Source: Pseudomonadota bacterium (GTDB lineage Bacteria > Pseudomonadota > Gammaproteobacteria > Steroidobacterales > Steroidobacteraceae). From it: a stretch of 5,629 nt of DNA. The stretch is taken from the NCBI GenBank assembly GCA_021850555.1, contig JAJZLX010000043.1:1-5629 (forward strand), in the 5' to 3' direction. Each line of letters starts with the position of its first letter. The first letter of the stretch is position 1. The notes below the pieces were generated by a model, which did not search any database, had not been told where the DNA came from, and saw only the letters and a program-made list of their open reading frames with translations. This document shows, in pieces, positions 1 through 5,568 of this stretch. Both the position numbers and the translations under genes were made by a program.

Positions 1-1
1 C

Positions 2-688
2 GAGCTGTACCTCGCGTACGCGGATTACCGGGATCTGATGGACTGGATCGAGAAGGCGATCCGGGGCATGGCCGATGCGCTGCACGGCAGCCAGAAGCTC
101 ACCTACCAGGGGCGCGAGTACGACCTCGCGAGGCCCTTCCGCCGCGTGACGGTGGAGCAGGCCATCCTCGAGCACAATCCCGGCCTCGATCCGGCCCGGC
201 TGCGGGACGTGGCGTACCTGCGCGAGGCCTGCGGGAAGCTCGGCATCGCCGTACAGGCGCACGATGGGCCCGGGAAGCTGCAGATCGAGATCTTCGAGAA
301 GACCGCCGAGCACACCTTGTTCGATCCGACCTTCGTGTGCGCCTATCCGGCGGAGGTCTCGCCGCTCTCGCGCGCCAACGACCAGGATCCGTTCCTCACC
401 GACCGGTTCGAGCTGTTCATCGCCGGGCGCGAGCTCGCCAACGGCTTCTCGGAGCTCAACGATCCGGAGGACCAGGCCGCGCGCTTCCGCGCCCAGGTGG
501 CGCGCAAGGACCGCGGCGATGAGGAGGCGATGTTCTACGACGCGGACTATGTGCGCGCGCTGGAGTACGGCATGCCGCCGACCGCCGGCCTGGGCGTCGG
601 CATCGACCGCCTGGTGATGTTCTTCACCGACTCGCCCTCGATCCGCGACGTCATCCTCTTCCCGCACCTGCGGCCGGAAGTCACCTGA
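2..688 (+). CDS. lysS: Lysine--tRNA ligase, class II (C-terminal part, 5' end outside window)
   Basis: Cytoplasmic enzyme that charges tRNA-Lys with lysine using ATP. The reading frame is open from base 2 ([12 protein letters not shown]...), so the gene starts upstream. About 228 residues remain of the roughly 500 usual for the family, covering most of the C-terminal class II catalytic domain; the N-terminal OB-fold anticodon-binding domain lies outside. Seen directly: the block [14 protein letters not shown], then [20 protein letters not shown], which supplies lysine/ATP-binding acidic residues in the family, and class II motif 3, [13 protein letters not shown], with its invariant Arg at bases 608-610. 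It ends in [14 protein letters not shown], the normal C-terminus of bacterial LysRS. The protein closely resembles E. coli LysS through this stretch. The internal ATG at 38 is not a real start, because homology continues upstream of it. Nothing looks broken. Confidence 0.97.
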   Translation, partial: ELYLAYADYRDLMDWIEKAIRGMADALHGSQKLTYQGREYDLARPFRRVTVEQAILEHNPGLDPARLRDVAYLREACGKLGIAVQAHDGPGKLQIEIFEKTAEHTLFDPTFVCAYPAEVSPLSRANDQDPFLTDRFELFIAGRELANGFSELNDPEDQAARFRAQVARKDRGDEEAMFYDADYVRALEYGMPPTAGLGVGIDRLVMFFTDSPSIRDVILFPHLRPEVT

Positions 689-796
689 CATTGTGCGCGG
701 ACGGCACCCGACGGTCGGGGCTCTTCTCGGCGCGTCAGCGCCGCAATCGGCACGGGGTTCGCTCCTGCGGACCCCGGTGAATCCTGCGCGCAGCGC
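689..796. other. lysS-murI intergenic gap with three GC-rich hairpins
   Basis: 108 bases without a credible gene. Three consecutive potential hairpins are visible: CCCGA (707-711)/TCGGG (715-719) with a 3-base loop; CGGCGC (728-733)/GCGCCG (738-743) with loop GTCA; and CGGGGT (753-758)/ACCCCG (771-776) with a 12-base loop. None is followed by a T-run, so none is a textbook intrinsic terminator, although the first lies 18 bases after the lysS stop. I see no clear -35/-10 promoter for murI. Read on the minus strand, the segment around 755-770 contains GCAGGAGCGAACCCCG, which loosely recalls REP-type palindromes. That link is inference only. Confidence 0.45.
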
Positions 797-1594
797 ATGA
801 TAGGTGTTTTTGACTCCGGCGTAGGCGGCCTCACGGTGCTCGAGGCGCTCATCGCCGAGCTGCCTGGCGAGCACTTCGTCTACCTCGGCGACACCGCCCG
901 GCTCCCCTACGGCACCAAGAGCGCCGGGACCGTCGTGCGCTATGCCCTGCAGGCGACCGAGGCGCTCATGCGGTACCGGCTCAAATGCCTGGTGATCGCA
1001 TGTAACACCGCCTCGGCGGTGAGCCTGCCGGCGATCAGCGAGCGCATCGTGAGCGTGCCGGTGATCGGTGTGATCGAGCCTGGAGCCGAGGCGGCCTGCG
1101 CGGCCTCACGCTCCGGCCGGATCGCCGTGATCGGCACGGAGGGGACCGTGCGCGGCGAGGCGTATCAGCAGGCGATCCGGCGGCGCCGGGCGGATGTTGA
1201 GCTCACCGCCCTGCCCGCGCCGCTGTTCGTCGCGCTCGCCGAGGAAGGGGTGTGCGAGGGCCCGATCGCCGAGGCCGTCGCCCATCACTATCTCGATCCG
1301 CTGTTCACCGCGCCCCGGCGCCCGGACACCCTGGTGCTCGGCTGCACGCACTTCCCGATGCTCATTCAGGCGATCCGCGCCGCCGTCGGAGCGCAAGTCA
1401 CCATCGTCGATTCGGCGCAGACCACGGCCCGCCACGTGCGCCGCACGCTGAAGGAGGCCGGCCTCGCCGCGGCCGGCGGGCAGGGGAGCCTGCGGCTGCT
1501 CGCGACGGACGCCCCGCAGCGCTTCGCCCGCATCGGCTCACGCTTTCTCGAGCGGCTCATCGAGCCGCACGAGGTCGAGCTGATCGACCTGTAG
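797..1594 (+). CDS. murI: Glutamate racemase
   Basis: Cofactor-independent racemase that converts L-glutamate to D-glutamate for peptidoglycan precursors (the MurD substrate); cytoplasmic. 265 residues, the normal family length. The N-terminus MIGVFDSGVGGLTVL contains the conserved Asp6-Ser7. The first catalytic cysteine is Cys69 in VIACNTASA and the second is Cys183 in LVLGCTHFPML, followed by Thr184-His185. PYGTK at about residues 37-41 and GVIEPG at about 91-96 are further family blocks. The ATG at 797 is the natural start because the FDSGVGG strand begins within four residues of it. The ribosome binding site is poor: no clear AGGAGG precedes the start, and a GGTGA lies about 16 bases upstream. 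The gene is codirectional with lysS but 108 bases away, so co-transcription is uncertain. Its TAG stop lies 4 bases from the end of the convergent ygfZ. Both active-site halves are intact, so it should be functional. Confidence 0.97.
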   Translation: MIGVFDSGVGGLTVLEALIAELPGEHFVYLGDTARLPYGTKSAGTVVRYALQATEALMRYRLKCLVIACNTASAVSLPAISERIVSVPVIGVIEPGAEAACAASRSGRIAVIGTEGTVRGEAYQQAIRRRRADVELTALPAPLFVALAEEGVCEGPIAEAVAHHYLDPLFTAPRRPDTLVLGCTHFPMLIQAIRAAVGAQVTIVDSAQTTARHVRRTLKEAGLAAAGGQGSLRLLATDAPQRFARIGSRFLERLIEPHEVELIDL

Positions 1595-1598
1595 CGTC

Positions 1599-2675
1599 TC
1601 ATTCCGGCAGCGGATAAGGCAGGGGCAAGGGTTGCGCGTCGACCGATGCTGCGGCCTCGGCGCCCCCGGACTCAGGCTCCGCCCCGGGAAGCCGTGCCAC
1701 CGCCAGGAATTCGCAACGGCCGTCGGCAAGCCGGGCCGCCTCCACCACGGTGAACGAGCGCCCGTCGGGCAGGGAGCCGGTATCCCCGGGCGCAAGCGCG
1801 AGTGGTCCGCGCGAGAGGAATCGCTGCAGGCGCCGTTTTACACGGCCGCGGTAATGCGCTCGGGCGATGACCTCCTGTCCCGTGTAACACCCCTTGTCGA
1901 AGGCGATGGCGCCGATGGCATCGAGATTCAACATCTGAGCGACGAATTGCTCCGAGGTCGGCGCGTAGACCTGGGGCAGGCCAGCCCGGACTTCGAGCTC
2001 GCGCCAGCGCTCGCGGCTTGCCGGGGCCGCCGGCGGCAATGCCGGCTGTCCGCCTGCGGGCGTCTGCGTCGGCGAGGAGACCTGCGCCGAGAGTTCGAGC
2101 CCACTTGCCGCGCCCGGTTCAGGACCCTTCGGCTGGCGAGGTTGCGTGAGAGGGGAGAGTTCGAGCCCACTTGCCGCGCCCGGTTCAGGACCCTTCGGCT
2201 GGCGAGGTTGCGTGAGAGGGGAGAGTTCGAGCCACCGTGCCGGGCTCTCCCCGACACAGACCACGGCCGTCTCACCGAAACGGCGCTGCGCGCCCGCAGG
2301 CAGGGGAAGGGCGCTCGTGCCGGGAGAAACGCCTTCAGACATCTCGCAGATCAAGCCATCGATCCGCCATTGCGCCGAGTCATCCCTGATGACCACCTTC
2401 GTGCGCAGCACGAATTTCGCAAGCCTTTGCGCCACGGGCGCGGCGAGCTCGCGCGGCAGAATCGCCAGCACGTCCTCGGCGCCGACGTGCACGAGTCTCA
2501 CCAGCGCGATCGTGCGCCCCTGGGGGTTGTGATAACCGGCGAGCAGCGAGCGCTCGGGAGCAAGATGCAGCACGTCGCTCGACAGCTGCCCCTGGAGGAA
2601 TCGCACGGCCTCGGCGCCCTGAAAGCGCAGTGCTCCGAGGTCCTCGAGCGCGCAGACGCGAAATTCCTGGTGCAT
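1599..2675 (-). CDS. ygfZ: YgfZ/IBA57-family folate-binding Fe-S maturation protein with internal insertion
   Basis: Member of the YgfZ/GcvT-like family. Characterised members bind tetrahydrofolate and help maintain or assemble Fe-S enzymes (E. coli YgfZ with MiaB; mitochondrial IBA57). With the start at 2675 it has 358 residues; E. coli YgfZ has 326. The N-terminal part shows GALRFQGAEAVRFLQGQLSSDV and the substrate-pocket stretch AGYHNPQGRTIAL. The family signature KGCYTGQEVIARAHYRG lies at residues 261-277, with the conserved Cys at 263. Between FGETAVVCVGESPARW and RERWRELEVRAGLP (residues about 149-220) is a Pro/Ala/Gln-rich insertion containing two identical 22-residue units. The C-terminus adds a low-complexity tail (GAEPESGGAEAAASV... 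ending PLPLPYPLPE). The ATG at 2675 (MHQEF) is chosen because homology begins just after it; the frame extends to an ATG at 2759 and there is a possible TTG in between. The ribosome binding site is weak (GAAGG about 14 bases upstream). It is divergent from the sdh operon, which fits an Fe-S/complex II maturation role. Confidence 0.9.
   Translation of the reverse strand: MHQEFRVCALEDLGALRFQGAEAVRFLQGQLSSDVLHLAPERSLLAGYHNPQGRTIALVRLVHVGAEDVLAILPRELAAPVAQRLAKFVLRTKVVIRDDSAQWRIDGLICEMSEGVSPGTSALPLPAGAQRRFGETAVVCVGESPARWLELSPLTQPRQPKGPEPGAASGLELSPLTQPRQPKGPEPGAASGLELSAQVSSPTQTPAGGQPALPPAAPASRERWRELEVRAGLPQVYAPTSEQFVAQMLNLDAIGAIAFDKGCYTGQEVIARAHYRGRVKRRLQRFLSRGPLALAPGDTGSLPDGRSFTVVEAARLADGRCEFLAVARLPGAEPESGGAEAAASVDAQPLPLPYPLPE
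2089..2233. repeat. 66-bp perfect tandem duplication (two full copies plus 13-bp third start) inside ygfZ
   Basis: Copy 1 is 2089-2154 and copy 2 is 2155-2220, identical at every base. A third copy begins at 2221 with GAGAGTTCGAGCC (2221-2233) and then diverges. Because 66 is divisible by three, the ygfZ frame is preserved; each copy encodes a 22-residue unit starting LELSPLTQPRQPKGPEP and ending GAASG. Perfect identity implies a recent duplication or ongoing homogenisation. The flanking 13-bp match suggests slippage or recombination between short direct repeats, or a small repeat element inserted with duplicated ends. Either is inference. Confidence 0.95.
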
Positions 2676-2753
2676 AGGTATGACTATTGCCTTCGTGACT
2701 GACAAAAGAGCGATGCGCGTTGTGGCGGATCGAGACACCGCCGTGGCGGGCGC
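2676..2753. promoter_or_regulatory. Divergent ygfZ / sdh operon promoter region
   Basis: Short gap between the divergent starts of ygfZ (minus) and the SDHAF4 gene (plus). It must hold, or lie beside, the promoters for both units. It is visibly richer in A+T at 2680-2710 than the surrounding genes. I could not find a well-spaced sigma-70 pair in either direction: CTGACA at 2699-2704 is -35-like on the plus strand but lacks a -10 at 17 bases, and TTGTCA on the minus strand (about 2698-2703) has only a weak CATACC-like -10. The role comes from gene layout, not from a recognised motif. Confidence 0.4.
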
Positions 2754-2963
2754 ATGCAAATTGTGTCAGACTTGATACACATGCAGGACGATTTGAACAA
2801 CGAATCACCGACACCTCAGGCAGATTCCGAGCCTCGAGACGCCGGTGCATCCCCCGTCGGGGAGAGCGCGCGCTCATCCCAAAGGGAGATCGGGGGCCCG
2901 CAGGGTCCCGAGCCCACGCGCTTCGGCGACTGGGAACGCAAGGGCCGCTGCATCGACTTTTGA
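2754..2963 (+). CDS. SDHAF4/DUF1674-family succinate dehydrogenase assembly factor
   Basis: Small soluble protein of 69 residues (60 if the ATG at 2781 is used). The N-terminal part is polar, low-complexity and probably disordered (NNESPTPQADSEPRDAG). The C-terminus is the diagnostic block GGPQGPEPTRFGDWERKGRCIDF, almost the same as the C-terminus of human SDHAF4 (C6orf57) and typical of DUF1674 proteins. Eukaryotic members bind flavinated SdhA, shield it from unproductive oxidation and promote its joining to SdhB; the same job is inferred here. It stops 16 bases before sdhC and so probably leads the sdhCDAB operon. The start is uncertain. 2754 gives the longest ATG frame, with only a weak GGCGGG upstream (about 2745-2750). 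2781 has no clear ribosome binding site but would leave an inverted repeat at 2755-2785 in the leader. The family assignment is firm because the signature is long and the context is sdh. Confidence 0.9.
   Translation: MQIVSDLIHMQDDLNNESPTPQADSEPRDAGASPVGESARSSQREIGGPQGPEPTRFGDWERKGRCIDF
2755..2785. promoter_or_regulatory. Imperfect inverted repeat at the head of the sdh operon (possible operator)
   Basis: TGTGT (2762-2766) and ACACA (2777-2781) form an inverted pair separated by 10 bases. Outer TGCA sequences stand at 2755-2758 and 2782-2785. The core reads GTGTCAGACTTGATACAC (2764-2780 plus one base on its 5' side). This stretch is AT-rich against its surroundings and lies at the candidate starts of the SDHAF4 gene. 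It could be a dimeric regulator site or part of a promoter (GATACA at 2774-2779 is -10-like but has no -35). No known regulator motif is recognised, and chance is possible. Confidence 0.22.
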
Positions 2964-2979
2964 ATTGCGCCGGGGACCT

Positions 2980-3390
2980 ATGGCCGACCGACCGCTTTCG
3001 CCACACCTGACCGTGTACCGCATGCACCGGTACACCGTGCTCACCTCCATCACCAACCGCTTCACGGGCGTGGTCCTGTCCGCCGGGCTCATCGTGCTCG
3101 TGTACTGGCTGATGGCCGCCGCGGGGGGGGCCAAGGCCTATGGGCGCGCCTTGTGTGTCCTCTCCTCAGGCGCGTTCAAGGCGATTTTCCTCATCCTGCT
3201 CGCGGCGTTCTCCTACCACCTCTTCGCCGGCATCCGCCACCTGATCTGGGACAGCGGACGGGGCCTCGAGCGCTCACAGTCGCAGCGCAGCGCCTGGCTC
3301 GTCGGCATCGCGAGCCTGCTGCTGTTTGCGGGACTTGCGTGCTGGACCTATCTTCATTGGACGATGGCCGGCGCGGGAGGCGCCCGATGA
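2980..3390 (+). CDS. sdhC: Succinate dehydrogenase cytochrome b556 subunit
   Basis: Membrane anchor subunit of complex II; with SdhD it holds haem b and the ubiquinone site in the inner membrane. 136 residues, normal length. The N-terminus has the family signature RPLSPHLTVYR (residues 4-14), then SITNRFTG (23-30), whose Ser23 and Arg27 align with quinone-site Ser27 and Arg31 of E. coli SdhC. SYHLFAGIRHLIWD follows, where His80 aligns with the axial haem ligand His84 of E. coli. Three hydrophobic membrane segments lie at about 29-50, 64-86 and 105-127. The ATG at 2980 is preferred over the upstream in-frame ATG at 2845 because RPLSPHL must be near the N-terminus and 2845 lies inside the SDHAF4 gene in another frame. 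GGGGA at 2972-2976 is a ribosome binding site with short spacing. Oddities: Asn26 where His is usual, and a G8 run at codons 48-50. It overlaps sdhD by ATGA. Confidence 0.96.
   Translation: MADRPLSPHLTVYRMHRYTVLTSITNRFTGVVLSAGLIVLVYWLMAAAGGAKAYGRALCVLSSGAFKAIFLILLAAFSYHLFAGIRHLIWDSGRGLERSQSQRSAWLVGIASLLLFAGLACWTYLHWTMAGAGGAR
3123..3130 (+). repeat. G8 homopolymer tract inside sdhC
   Basis: Eight consecutive G residues in sdhC (codons GCG GGG GGG GCC, Ala48-Gly49-Gly50-Ala51), in the loop after the first membrane segment. Loss or gain of one G would shift the frame and remove the haem-ligand helix. Tracts of this length can slip during replication and are also frequent sites of sequencing error; here the frame is intact. 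Confidence 0.9.
3375..3380 (+). promoter_or_regulatory. sdhD ribosome binding site
   Basis: GGGAGG, 6 bases before the ATG at 3387. It fixes the sdhD start at the ATGA overlap with the sdhC stop, rather than at earlier in-frame ATGs inside sdhC. Confidence 0.85.
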
Positions 3391-3773
3391 GCCTGCGTAG
3401 TCCGCTCGGCCGCGCGCTCGGCGCCGGCTCCGCCAAGGAGGGGGTGAGCCACTGGTGGACGCAGCGCCTGAGCGCGATCGCGTTGGTGCCGCTCTCGATC
3501 TGGTTCGTCGTGTCCATGCTGTCGCTGCCCTCGCACGACTACGCGACGGTGACGGCCTGGATGGGCCAGGGCTGGACATCGGTGTTTCTCATCCTTTTCG
3601 TTCTCACCGCCGCGTGGCACTCGCAGCTCGGCGTGCGCGTGGTAGTGGAGGACTACGTTCACAGCAGCGGCACGAAGTCTCTGGCGCTGGCGCTGGTGAC
3701 GTTCTTTCACGTGGTGGTCGCCGTCGCGGGCGTGTTCGCGATACTGAAGGTGGCGTTCGGAGGCGCCGCATGA
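3387..3773 (+). CDS. sdhD: Succinate dehydrogenase hydrophobic membrane anchor subunit
   Basis: Second membrane subunit of complex II, sharing the haem b and ubiquinone pockets with SdhC. 128 residues, slightly longer than the 115 of E. coli. [16 protein letters not shown] (residues 21-36) is the conserved entry to the first helix; His22 and Arg27 correspond to the haem-propionate/quinone region. [16 protein letters not shown] follows, in which His78 aligns with the haem ligand region around E. coli His71, and Asp89-Tyr90 with quinone-site Asp82-Tyr83. Three membrane segments lie at about 29-48, 62-86 and 96-123. The start at 3387 is supported by GGGAGG at 6 bases and by homology beginning soon after. 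Its ATG overlaps the sdhC TGA, and its own TGA overlaps the sdhA ATG, consistent with translational coupling that keeps the subunits in balance. Confidence 0.95.
   Translation: MSLRSPLGRALGAGSAKEGVSHWWTQRLSAIALVPLSIWFVVSMLSLPSHDYATVTAWMGQGWTSVFLILFVLTAAWHSQLGVRVVVEDYVHSSGTKSLALALVTFFHVVVAVAGVFAILKVAFGGAA
3759..3763 (+). promoter_or_regulatory. sdhA ribosome binding site
   Basis: GGAGG, 6 bases before the ATG at 3770. It sits in the last codons of sdhD and settles the sdhA start within the ATGA overlap. The frame is open far upstream (to an ATG at 3455), but that part is antisense-like sequence overlapping sdhD. Confidence 0.87.
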
Positions 3774-5554
3774 GCGCTTACGAATTCATCGACCATACTT
3801 ACGACGTCATCGTCGTCGGGGCGGGCGGCTCGGGGCTGCGCGCCACGCTGGGCCTCGCCGAGGCAGGGTTGTCCACGGCCTGCATCAGCAAGCTCTTCCC
3901 CACACGCAGCCACACCGTGGCGGCTCAGGGCGGCATCAGCGCCGCGCTAGGCAACATGGGCGAGGACGACTGGCGCTGGCACATGTACGACACGGTCAAG
4001 GGATCGGACTGGCTGGGCGATCAGGACGCCATCGAGCTCATGTGCAAGGAGGCTCCGGCGGCGGTGATCGAGCTCGAGCACTACGGTGTGCCGTTTTCCC
4101 GCACCGAGGAAGGCCGGATCTATCAAAGACCCTTCGGCGGCATGACCACGCACTTCGGCAAGGGGATCGCGCAGCGCACCTGCGCGGCGGCCGACCGCAC
4201 GGGCCATGCCATGCTGCACACGCTCTATCAGCAGTCGATCCGCCGCTCCGCGACGTTCTTCGTGGAATACTTCGCCATCGACCTGATGATGGAAAACGGC
4301 GCGTGCCGGGGCGTCATCGCCCTGGACCTGACCGAAGGCAGGCTGCACCGCTTCCGCGCGCACATGACGATCCTCGCCACCGGAGGTTACGGACGCGCGT
4401 ACTTCTCCTGCACCTCGGCCCACTCCTGCACGGGCGACGGCAACGGCATGGTGTTGCGCGCGGGGCTGCCGCTGCAGGACATGGAGTTCGTGCAATTTCA
4501 CCCGACCGGCATCTACGGGGCGGGGTGCCTGATCACCGAGGGCGTGCGCGGGGAAGGCGGCTATCTCACCAACTCCAAGGGCGAGCGCTTCATGGAGCGC
4601 TACGCGCCGAACGCCAAGGATCTGGCCTCGCGCGATGTGGTCAGCCGCGCCATGACCATCGAGATCCGCGAGGGACGCGGAGTCGGCGCCGAGCACGATC
4701 ACATCCATCTGCACCTCGAGCACCTCGGGCCCGAGGTCATTCACGAGCGCCTGCCGGGCATCGCCGAGACCTCGCGCATCTTCGCCGGCGTCGATGTCAC
4801 CCGGCAGCCGATCCCGGTGCAGCCGACGGTCCATTACAACATGGGCGGCATCCCATGCAATTACCACGGTGAGGTCGTGTCGCCGAAGGACGGCAACCCC
4901 GACAGCGTCGTGCCCGGCCTCATGGCCGTCGGTGAGGCCGCCTGCGTGTCGGTGCACGGGGCGAACCGCCTGGGATCGAACTCGCTTCTCGACCTGGTGG
5001 TGTTCGGGCGCCAGGCGGCGCGGCGGTGCGCCGAGGTGGTGAAGCCCGGCACGCGCCATGCGCCGCTGCCGAAGGACGCCGCCGAGCCCGCGCTGTCCCG
5101 TCTCGACCGGCTGCGCAACGCCAACGGCTCGCGGCCCACCGCCGAGATCCGCCTGGAGATGCAGAAGACCATGCAGATGGATGCGGCGGTCTTTCGCACC
5201 GGGCAGACCCTGGAGGAGGGCGCGCGCAAGCTGGCGCAGACCTATGGGACTTTCCCCGACGTGCGCATCACGGACCGCTCGCTCGTCTGGAATACCGATC
5301 TCATCGAGACGATGGAGCTCGAGAACCTGCTGATGGCGGCAACCGCCACCATCCACTCGGCAGGCAACCGCACCGAGAGCCGCGGCGCGCACGCGCGCGA
5401 GGACTTCCCGGACCGCGACGATGCGAACTGGATGAAGCATACCCTGGTGTGGGTGGAAGGCCCCGGCAAGGTGCGCTTCGAGTACCGGCCGGTGCACCTC
5501 AACACCCTGACCAGCGACGCCGAGACCATTGCGCCGAAGGCGCGGACCTACTGA
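3770..5554 (+). CDS. sdhA: Succinate dehydrogenase flavoprotein subunit
   Basis: Catalytic subunit of complex II: oxidises succinate to fumarate in the TCA cycle and passes electrons through covalent FAD to the SdhB Fe-S clusters; peripheral on the cytoplasmic face of the inner membrane. 594 residues (E. coli 588). The FAD-binding Rossmann motif [13 protein letters not shown] lies at about residues 13-25. [10 protein letters not shown] carries His48, the covalent FAD attachment site. Active-site residues by alignment to E. coli SdhA are His244 (QFHPTG), Glu257 and Arg260 (TEGVRGEGG), Arg288 (ASRDVV), His355 (VHYNMGG) and Arg400 ([10 protein letters not shown]). The C-terminal domain ends in [21 protein letters not shown] and [11 protein letters not shown], as expected. 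No key residue is missing. It overlaps sdhD by ATGA and is followed after 14 bases by sdhB. Flavinylation probably depends on SdhE (gene not in this window) and on the SDHAF4 homologue at the head of the operon. Confidence 0.98.
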   Translation: MSAYEFIDHTYDVIVVGAGGSGLRATLGLAEAGLSTACISKLFPTRSHTVAAQGGISAALGNMGEDDWRWHMYDTVKGSDWLGDQDAIELMCKEAPAAVIELEHYGVPFSRTEEGRIYQRPFGGMTTHFGKGIAQRTCAAADRTGHAMLHTLYQQSIRRSATFFVEYFAIDLMMENGACRGVIALDLTEGRLHRFRAHMTILATGGYGRAYFSCTSAHSCTGDGNGMVLRAGLPLQDMEFVQFHPTGIYGAGCLITEGVRGEGGYLTNSKGERFMERYAPNAKDLASRDVVSRAMTIEIREGRGVGAEHDHIHLHLEHLGPEVIHERLPGIAETSRIFAGVDVTRQPIPVQPTVHYNMGGIPCNYHGEVVSPKDGNPDSVVPGLMAVGEAACVSVHGANRLGSNSLLDLVVFGRQAARRCAEVVKPGTRHAPLPKDAAEPALSRLDRLRNANGSRPTAEIRLEMQKTMQMDAAVFRTGQTLEEGARKLAQTYGTFPDVRITDRSLVWNTDLIETMELENLLMAATATIHSAGNRTESRGAHAREDFPDRDDANWMKHTLVWVEGPGKVRFEYRPVHLNTLTSDAETIAPKARTY

Positions 5555-5568
5555 TCCAAGGCTCTCCG

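Noticed and set aside
707..719. Intrinsic terminator for lysS
   Set aside because: The CCCGA/TCGGG stem is only 5 bp and is followed by GCTCTTCTC rather than a T-run; kept only as one of the hairpins in the gap.
547..852. 101-codon minus-strand open frame spanning the lysS-murI gap
   Set aside because: It overlaps the conserved ends of both lysS and murI, has no recognisable domain or good ribosome binding site, and is Ser/Arg/Pro-rich in the way of shadow frames.
1632..2702. 356-codon open frame on the plus strand opposite ygfZ
   Set aside because: The minus-strand frame carries the YgfZ signature KGCYTGQE; the plus-strand translation is Arg-rich with no family resemblance.
2676..2759. Longer ygfZ starting at the ATG at 2759
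   Set aside because: The 28 added residues precede the family N-terminus and would extend into the sdh operon head; they show no conserved sequence.
2089..2963. Shared KGPEP/QGPEP peptide in the ygfZ repeat and in the SDHAF4 signature
   Set aside because: Only about five residues match, on opposite strands and in unrelated contexts; the DNA similarity does not extend further, so coincidence is the better explanation.
3455..3769. Longer sdhA starting at the ATG at 3455
   Set aside because: The extension overlaps the conserved sdhD gene, has no homology to SdhA, and the ATG at 3770 has a strong GGAGG and the expected N-terminus before the FAD motif.
3947..5497. 516-codon open frame on the minus strand opposite sdhA
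   Set aside because: Lies fully antisense to a strongly conserved gene. The His/Arg/Ala/Val-rich translation has no recognisable motif and is what GC-rich third positions produce by chance.
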